A stretch of DNA of 64,000 nucleotides from Hydrogenophaga sp. (GTDB lineage Bacteria > Pseudomonadota > Gammaproteobacteria > Burkholderiales > Burkholderiaceae_C): contig NZ_JAHBZK010000010.1 in the NCBI RefSeq assembly GCF_019635465.1, positions 86,819 to 150,818 on the forward strand, read 5' to 3'. A program made the position numbers and the translations under genes. The notes beneath the pieces were generated by a model. It was given only the letters and a program-made list of their open reading frames with translations, ran no database searches and had not been told where the DNA came from. Numbering within the stretch: the stretch's first letter is position 1; every line of letters begins with the position of its first letter. Shown here piece by piece: positions 58,887 through 64,000 of the stretch.

Positions 58887-58942
58887 GGGGGCGATTGTCG
58901 GGCTGGCTTGGGCGTTTTGGCAGGCACAGGACAATACGGTCC

Positions 58943-59929
58943 ATGCTGCTGCTCGCCCCCATGGAAGGATTGCTCGACGCCACCCTGCGCGATGTGCTCA
59001 CGCGCCTGGGTGGGGTAGACCGCTGCACCAGCGAATTCATCCGCGTGACCAACACCGTGCTGCCCGAGCGCGCCTTCATCCGCGTGGTGCCCGAGCTGCT
59101 CAACGGGGGCCGCACGGCGGCCGGCGTGCCGGTGCGCCCGCAGCTGCTGGGCTCCGACCCGCAATTGCTGGCCGAGAACGCGGCCCGCCTGGCCACGCTG
59201 GGGCCGCCCGGCATCGACCTCAACTTCGGCTGCCCGGCCAAGACGGTCAACAACAGCCGTGGTGGTGCGGTGCTGCTCGACGAGCCCGAGCTGGTGGGGC
59301 GCATCGTGGCCGCGGTGCGGCGCGCCGTGCCGGCGCACATTCCGGTGTCGGCCAAGATGCGGCTGGGCTACCACGACGACGACCGTGCCGAAGACAACGC
59401 GCTGGCCATCACCGACGCCGGTGCCGACGAACTGGTGATCCATGCGCGCACCAAGGCCCAGGGCTACAAGCCGCCCGCGCACTGGGAGCGCATTGCCCAC
59501 GTGGCGCAGGCCCTGCCGGCGCAGCGGCCGGTGCTGATCGCCAACGGCGAAATCTGGACCACCGAGGACGCCGAACGTTGTCGCGCCGTCACTGGCTGCG
59601 ATCACCTGATGATTGGCCGCGGGCAGATCACGGACCCCGGCCTGGCGCAGCAGATACAAGGCGGAGAGCCGGTGGCGTGGTCGCGCATCGTGCCGCTGCT
59701 GCCGGTGTTCTGGGCCCGCGTCAGCGCCCGCGTGGAACCGCGCCACCGCGCCGGGCGACTCAAGCAGTGGCTCAACTACCTGCGTCACCGCCATGCCCAG
59801 GCGCAGCAGGCCTTTGACGAGCTGCGCCTACAACACGATCCGCGACTGATTTCTGCCTGGATCGAGCAGGCCCAGGTCCGCTGGGGCTGCCCCGATCCGG
59901 TCAAGGCAGAAACCGCGCAGGCGTGGTAA
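58943..59929 (+). CDS. dusC: tRNA dihydrouridine synthase DusC
   Basis: A 328-residue flavoenzyme that reduces uridine to dihydrouridine in tRNA, in DusC at position 16. The start MLLLAPMEGLLDATLRDVLT matches DusC closely. The catalytic Cys97 lies in IDLNFGCPAKTVN, followed by KMRLGYHDDD, VIHARTKAQGYKPPAHW, IANGEIWTTEDA and LMIGRGQI. The C-terminal helical domain (RLKQWLNYLRHRHAQAQQAFDELR) completes the fold. The ATG at 58943 fits the family; the upstream in-frame extension is antisense to the PNPOx-like gene. Confidence 0.95.
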   Translation: MLLLAPMEGLLDATLRDVLTRLGGVDRCTSEFIRVTNTVLPERAFIRVVPELLNGGRTAAGVPVRPQLLGSDPQLLAENAARLATLGPPGIDLNFGCPAKTVNNSRGGAVLLDEPELVGRIVAAVRRAVPAHIPVSAKMRLGYHDDDRAEDNALAITDAGADELVIHARTKAQGYKPPAHWERIAHVAQALPAQRPVLIANGEIWTTEDAERCRAVTGCDHLMIGRGQITDPGLAQQIQGGEPVAWSRIVPLLPVFWARVSARVEPRHRAGRLKQWLNYLRHRHAQAQQAFDELRLQHDPRLISAWIEQAQVRWGCPDPVKAETAQAW

Positions 59930-59960
59930 CTTCCGGCCCCATTTCGCGAGAGTGTCATTT

Positions 59961-61529
59961 ATGTCTGCACTGCAACAACGGCTGGCCGCCCTGGGCCCCG
60001 AGCGCCTTCGCGGCATGCGCCGTGGCCTCGAGAAAGAAAGCCTGCGTTCGCAGCCCGATGGCAAGCTGGCGCTCACGCCGCACCCCACGCCGCTGGGCAG
60101 CGCGCTGACCCACCCGCACATCACCACCGATTACAGCGAGTCGCAGCTCGAACTGATCACCGGCGTGCACGCCAGCGTGGACGCCTGCCTGGCCGAACTC
60201 ACCGAGGTGCACCAGTTCGTGGTGCGCACCCTCAAGGCCAAGGGCGATGAAATGCTCTGGGTCTCGAGCATGCCCTGCGGCCTGCCCACCGACGAGACGA
60301 TTCCGCTGGGGCGCTACGGCTCGTCCAACGTGGGCCGTGCCAAAAGCGTGTACCGCATGGGCCTGGGCCACCGCTACGGCCGGCGCATGCAGACGATTTC
60401 GGGCATCCACTACAACTGGTCGCTCCCGGGTGTGAACAACGAAGGCTATTTCGGCCTGATCCGCAACTTCCGCCGGCACGCATTTCTGCTGCTGACGCTG
60501 TTCGGCGCGTCGCCGACGGTGTGTTCGAGCTTTGTCGAAGGCCGCAACCACGAACTGCAGAAGCTGGGCGCCAGCGGCACGCTGTACATGCCGCACGGCA
60601 CCACGCTGCGCATGGGGCGTCTGGGCTACCAGAGCGAGGCGCAGGGCACGCTGGCGGTGAGCTACAACAGCCTCGAAGGCTATGCCGCGTCGCTGCACGA
60701 CGCCCTCACGCGCCCCTGGCCGGCCTACGAGACGGTCGGCATCCGCAACCCGGGTGGCGACTACAACCAGCTGGCCACCACGCTGCTGCAGATCGAGAAC
60801 GAGTTCTACGGCACCATCCGCCCCAAGCGCGTGATCTTCCCGGGCGAGCGCCCCCTGCACGCGCTGCGCGAGCGCGGCGTCGAGTACATCGAGGTTCGCC
60901 TGATGGACCTCAACCCCTTCGAGCCCATCGGCATCGACGCGATGACGCTGCGCTTTCTGGACGTGTTCCTGCTGCACTGCCTGCTGGCCGACAGCCCGCC
61001 CGACACGCCCAGCGAAATCCGCGAGCTGGCCCAGAACCAGCACCTCACGGCCGCACGCGGTCGCGAGCCCGGTCTCGAACTGCTGCGCCACGGCTCGCCG
61101 GTCAAGCTGACCGATTGGGGCCTGGAGCTCATCGAGCAACTGCAGCCGATTGCCGACGCCCTGGACGACCTCGACGGCACCGATGCCCACGCCATGGCGG
61201 TGGCCCATGCGCGCAGCACCTTGCGTCAGCCCGATCTGTTGCCCTCGGCGCGAGTGCTCAAGGCCATGGCCGCAGGCTACGAGGACTGCTTCATCGACTT
61301 TGCACGCGCGCAGTCGCTGCGCACCCACCAGCACCTGCTGGGACTGCCCTGGGGCGAGGATCAGCAACAGCGCTTCGAGACCATGGCCGCGCAATCGGTG
61401 CAGAAGCAGCGCGAGATCGAGGCCGGCGACACCATGCCGTTCGAGATCTACCGCCAGGAATACGTCTCGCCCGAGCGGCTGGGCCACGCACCGGTCACGG
61501 CGCCGGCGCTGGGCGCGATGACGGTCTGA
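59961..61529 (+). CDS. gshA: Glutamate-cysteine ligase GshA
   Basis: A 522-residue enzyme making gamma-glutamylcysteine from glutamate, cysteine and ATP, the first step of glutathione synthesis. It is the proteobacterial gshA type (E. coli 518 residues). Recognisable blocks are GLEKESLR near residue 25, TDYSESQLELIT, GIHYNWSLP, NEFYGTIRPKR and EYIEVRLMDLNPFEPIGID. The ATG at 61529 side is fixed by the stop; at the 5' end ATG 59961 is favoured over a GTG at 59952. It is convergent with the SRPBCC gene 12 bases away. Confidence 0.95.
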   Translation: MSALQQRLAALGPERLRGMRRGLEKESLRSQPDGKLALTPHPTPLGSALTHPHITTDYSESQLELITGVHASVDACLAELTEVHQFVVRTLKAKGDEMLWVSSMPCGLPTDETIPLGRYGSSNVGRAKSVYRMGLGHRYGRRMQTISGIHYNWSLPGVNNEGYFGLIRNFRRHAFLLLTLFGASPTVCSSFVEGRNHELQKLGASGTLYMPHGTTLRMGRLGYQSEAQGTLAVSYNSLEGYAASLHDALTRPWPAYETVGIRNPGGDYNQLATTLLQIENEFYGTIRPKRVIFPGERPLHALRERGVEYIEVRLMDLNPFEPIGIDAMTLRFLDVFLLHCLLADSPPDTPSEIRELAQNQHLTAARGREPGLELLRHGSPVKLTDWGLELIEQLQPIADALDDLDGTDAHAMAVAHARSTLRQPDLLPSARVLKAMAAGYEDCFIDFARAQSLRTHQHLLGLPWGEDQQQRFETMAAQSVQKQREIEAGDTMPFEIYRQEYVSPERLGHAPVTAPALGAMTV

Positions 61530-61541
61530 ACGCCGAGAGGC

Positions 61542-62027
61542 TCAGACCTCGCCGCCGAACTTCTTGATGAGGTTGGCGATGTATTTGTCGACCAGCTTCT
61601 CGAACTCGCCCTCGACCACCGGGGCCACCACCATCTTCATGAGACCCGGCAGGGGCACATCCACGGTGCCCACGATGGACAGCTCGATGGCGGTGGATTT
61701 GCCGGCCTGATCGGCGATCTTCCAGTGACCCCCCACCTGGGCGTTGCCCACGCCCTTGACCGGCGTCCATTTCACGGTGCCGGTGCCCTTGGCGGCGTCG
61801 AACTTGCTGGTGTACTTGCTCGCATACACCGTCTGGATGTTGACCTGCGCGGTGCCCACCTTCTCCATCTCCCACTGGTAGGCGCCGTCGCCCAGGTCGG
61901 TGAGTTTCTCGACCTTGGGGAAATGGCTCACCGAAGCAGGCACGTCGGACAGCAGCTTGAAAACGTCGGCCGCCTTGGCCTTGACGGCGAATTCGTAGCC
62001 GAGGTCGATCTTGACGGTGATGGCCAT
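61542..62027 (-). CDS. SRPBCC-family protein
   Basis: A 161-residue START/SRPBCC (Bet v 1-like) domain protein, a ligand-binding beta-barrel with a long C-terminal helix. The start MAITVKIDLGYEFAVKAKAADVFKLLSDVPASVSHFP and the end GEFEKLVDKYIANLIKKFGGEV match the family. The ligand is unknown. The ATG at 62027 was chosen; the upstream 40 residues are antisense to ylqF's leader. It lies between convergent gshA and divergent ylqF. Confidence 0.88.
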   Translation of the reverse strand: MAITVKIDLGYEFAVKAKAADVFKLLSDVPASVSHFPKVEKLTDLGDGAYQWEMEKVGTAQVNIQTVYASKYTSKFDAAKGTGTVKWTPVKGVGNAQVGGHWKIADQAGKSTAIELSIVGTVDVPLPGLMKMVVAPVVEGEFEKLVDKYIANLIKKFGGEV

Positions 62028-62145
62028 GTCTGCCTTTCGGGTGGGTTGCGGGCGCGGCCATTCTAGGCAGGAGCCCTCAGGCCTGCGCTGCGGGCTTACC
62101 CCCGGGGCAGGGCACAATCCCCGCCTTTCGTTGCAGCATCTCCCC

Positions 62146-63111
62146 ATGAGCGTCCAGTGGTTCCCCGGTCACATGCACCTCACGCGACAGGCCATTGCCG
62201 ATCGCGTGAAGACCATCGACGTTGTGATCGAAATGCTGGACGCGCGCCTGCCCGGCTCCAGTGCCAACCCGCTGCTCGCGGAACTCACGCGCGGCAAGCC
62301 GGCGCTCAAGATCCTGAACAAGCAGGACCTCGCCGACCCGCAGCAGACGGCGGCTTGGCTGGCCCATTACCAGGCCCAGGCCGGCACCCGGGCGCTGGCG
62401 CTGGACGCCAGCGACACCGCACCGGCCCGTCGGTTGATCGCGGCCTGCCGCGAACTGGCACCGTTGCGCGGCGGCATGGTCAAGCCGATGCGGGTGCTGA
62501 TCTGCGGCATCCCCAACGTGGGCAAGTCGACGCTGGTCAACACGCTGCGCGGCGGCAAGCGCGCCGCCAAGACCGGCGACGAGGCTGGCATCACCAAGGT
62601 CGAGCAGCGCATCGTGCTGGCGGACGATTTCTACCTGTTCGATACACCCGGCATGTTGTGGCCGCGTATCGCCATCGAAGCCAGCGGCTACCTGCTGGCC
62701 GCCAGCGGCGCCGTGGGGCGGAACGCCTACGACGACGAAGAAGTTGCGCTGGCCTTGCTGGTGCAGATGTTGCGCCACCACGCCGACCGGCTGCAGGCCC
62801 GCTACAAGTTGGGCGACCTCGCCGGCCTGAGCGACGAAGCCGTGCTGGCCGAGATCGGCCGCAAGCGCGCGCCGCTGCTGCCCGGCGGCCGGCCGCATAT
62901 GCAGAAGGCCGCCGAGATCGCGATCCACGACTTTCGCAGCGGCGCCTGGGGGCCGGTTACGCTGGAGACGCTGGAAGAGTTCAAGCAGTGGGAGGCGCAG
63001 GCGAAGCTGCTGGATGCCGAGCGCGAGGCCAGGCGGGCGGCGCGCAGTCACAAGAAGAAAAAGCTGCCGCAACGCGGGCAGGGCGGCGATGACGGGGGCG
63101 GCGTGGGCTGA
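62146..63111 (+). CDS. ylqF: Ribosome biogenesis GTPase YlqF (RbgA)
   Basis: A 321-residue circularly permuted GTPase. The motif order is G4 NKQD (residues 58-61) before G1 GIPNVGKSTLVNTL (near 121) and G3 DTPG (near 166), diagnostic for the YlqF/YawG family. The start MSVQWFPGHMHLTRQAIADRVKTIDVVIEMLDARLPGSSANP is typical. RbgA-type proteins assist late maturation of the large ribosomal subunit. The C terminus has a Lys-rich and Gly-rich tail. The ATG at 62146 was chosen. Confidence 0.94.
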   Translation: MSVQWFPGHMHLTRQAIADRVKTIDVVIEMLDARLPGSSANPLLAELTRGKPALKILNKQDLADPQQTAAWLAHYQAQAGTRALALDASDTAPARRLIAACRELAPLRGGMVKPMRVLICGIPNVGKSTLVNTLRGGKRAAKTGDEAGITKVEQRIVLADDFYLFDTPGMLWPRIAIEASGYLLAASGAVGRNAYDDEEVALALLVQMLRHHADRLQARYKLGDLAGLSDEAVLAEIGRKRAPLLPGGRPHMQKAAEIAIHDFRSGAWGPVTLETLEEFKQWEAQAKLLDAEREARRAARSHKKKKLPQRGQGGDDGGGVG

Positions 63112-63197
63112 CCCGCGTTGACAGGGGATACGAGCCGGCCCCGCCGCCGCGCAATGCGGCATCATCCGGGGTAACACGCCCACCCCGGAGTTCTCCC

Positions 63198-64000
63198 ATG
63201 CAGCCCGCCCCGATCCGCTCGATCCTGATCGCCAACCGTTCCGAAATCGCGATCCGCGTCATGCGCGCGGCCAACGAGATGCGTATCCGCACCGTGGCCA
63301 TCTACTCGCAACAGGACCGGCAATCGTTGCACCGCTTCAAGGCCGACGAGAGTTACCTCGTCGGCGAAGGCAAGAAGCCGCTGGCGGCCTACCTGGACGG
63401 CGAGGACATCCTGCGCATCGCGCGTGATGCCGGTGTCGACGCCATCCACCCCGGCTACGGTTTCCTGTCCGAGAATCCCGACTTCGCCGACGCCGTGGTG
63501 GCCGCCGGCCTGCGCTGGATCGGCCCGCGCGCCGAGGTGATGCGCACGCTGGGCAACAAGGTCGCGGCGCGCCACGCGGCGGTGGCGGCCGGCGTGCCGG
63601 TGATGCCGGCCACGCCGCCGCTGCCGCTGGACCTGGACGAATGCCGCCGCCTGGCCGAAGGCATCGGATTTCCGGTGATGCTCAAGGCCAGCTGGGGTGG
63701 TGGCGGGCGCGGCATGCGTGTCATCGAGTCCGCGGCCGACCTGCCGGGCGCGCTGGAAGCCTCGCGGCGCGAGGCGCTGGCGGCCTTCGGCAACGACGAG
63801 GTCTATTTCGAGAAGCTGATCCGGCGCGCGCGCCATGTCGAGGTGCAGATACTCGGCGACACGCATGGCAACGTCGTGCATCTCTTCGAACGCGACTGCT
63901 CCATCCAGCGGCGCAACCAGAAGGTCGTGGAACGCGCGCCGGCTCCCTATCTGAGCGACGAACTGCGCCAGGAACTGTGCGGCTATGCGCTGAAGATCGC
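63198..64000 (+). CDS. pyc: Pyruvate carboxylase, N-terminal part (runs off the window)
   Basis: The first 267 residues of a biotin carboxylase, open at the right edge. The start MQPAPIRSILIANRSEIAIRVMRAANEMRIRT and YSQQDRQSLHRFKADESYLVGEGKKPL, then DAIHPGYGFLSENPDFADAV, is the pattern of pyruvate carboxylase rather than acetyl-CoA carboxylase (longer ADESYLVGEG-type block). The ATP-grasp region begins near VMLKASWGGGGRGMRV. GGAG lies seven bases upstream of the ATG. It should form oxaloacetate from pyruvate. The downstream domains lie outside the window. Confidence 0.93.
   Translation, partial: MQPAPIRSILIANRSEIAIRVMRAANEMRIRTVAIYSQQDRQSLHRFKADESYLVGEGKKPLAAYLDGEDILRIARDAGVDAIHPGYGFLSENPDFADAVVAAGLRWIGPRAEVMRTLGNKVAARHAAVAAGVPVMPATPPLPLDLDECRRLAEGIGFPVMLKASWGGGGRGMRVIESAADLPGALEASRREALAAFGNDEVYFEKLIRRARHVEVQILGDTHGNVVHLFERDCSIQRRNQKVVERAPAPYLSDELRQELCGYALKI

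Overview
The window is about 64 kb of high-GC chromosome. Close to 65 protein genes are packed on both strands, with short gaps and many 4-base start/stop overlaps. The gene set suggests a betaproteobacterium of the Burkholderiales, most likely Comamonadaceae (Hydrogenophaga- or Acidovorax-like). Supporting genes are a BktB thiolase, an Aap-type amino acid transporter, a TAXI-type solute-binding protein, a DUF1631 protein, a proteobacterial-type GshA, DusC, and the start of a pyruvate carboxylase. I saw no rRNA, tRNA, transposase, phage gene or CRISPR array. The taxonomic call rests on protein families only.

Layout. 0.1-2.5 kb: a QseBC-like two-component system behind a small secreted lysine-rich protein, with a candidate regulator box. 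2.5-12.6 kb: cupin, RNA helicase, EttA, DUF1415, DUF1631, a TAXI protein and a PAS-containing chemoreceptor with a FliA-type promoter. 12.7-17.3 kb: a periplasmic copper-handling operon (TolC-like protein, multicopper oxidase, cupredoxin, DUF411, CusF-like). 17.3-19.5 kb: DUF1223, a short unknown protein and a glycerophosphodiesterase. 19.5-23.8 kb: the aapJQMP amino acid ABC transporter. 24.1-27.7 kb: acyl-CoA synthetase, a small membrane protein, AcuI-like reductase and an orphan small protein. 27.7-31.3 kb: DUF2189, a 273-bp nested palindromic element, a 2OG-Fe dioxygenase, and MOSC, cupin and DUF2889 proteins. 31.4-33.1 kb: ECF sigma factor, anti-sigma factor and a secreted repeat protein. 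33.3-36.9 kb: acyl-CoA synthetase, LuxR-type regulator and hemerythrin-like protein. 37-40.7 kb: lipoprotein, secreted unknown and diheme cytochrome c. 40.7-43.5 kb: a TetR-SDR-MATE module with two matching operators. 43.6-46.5 kb: DUF1810, MFS exporter and divergent LysR. 46.5-52.7 kb: SulP transporter with a structured leader, then a response regulator-patatin-histidine kinase cluster. 52.7-64 kb: esterase/beta-lactamase-like protein, core methionine synthase, bktB, phosphatase, SDR, rluA, PNPOx-like, dusC, gshA, SRPBCC, ylqF and the 5' part of pyc.

Functional themes. Several modules handle envelope stress or metals: the copper operon, the ECF unit, the QseBC-like pair and the cytochrome operon. 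Others serve carbon and nitrogen uptake: aap with an NtrC-like site, SulP, and two acyl-CoA synthetases with thiolase and AcuI. The most unusual non-coding features are the 273-bp double-arm palindrome at 28498-28770 and the long leader upstream of the SulP gene. The TetR operator pair around 40.7-41.4 kb also stands out. None of these could be checked against a database here. Functions are read from protein motifs, and regulatory sites are pattern-based inferences.
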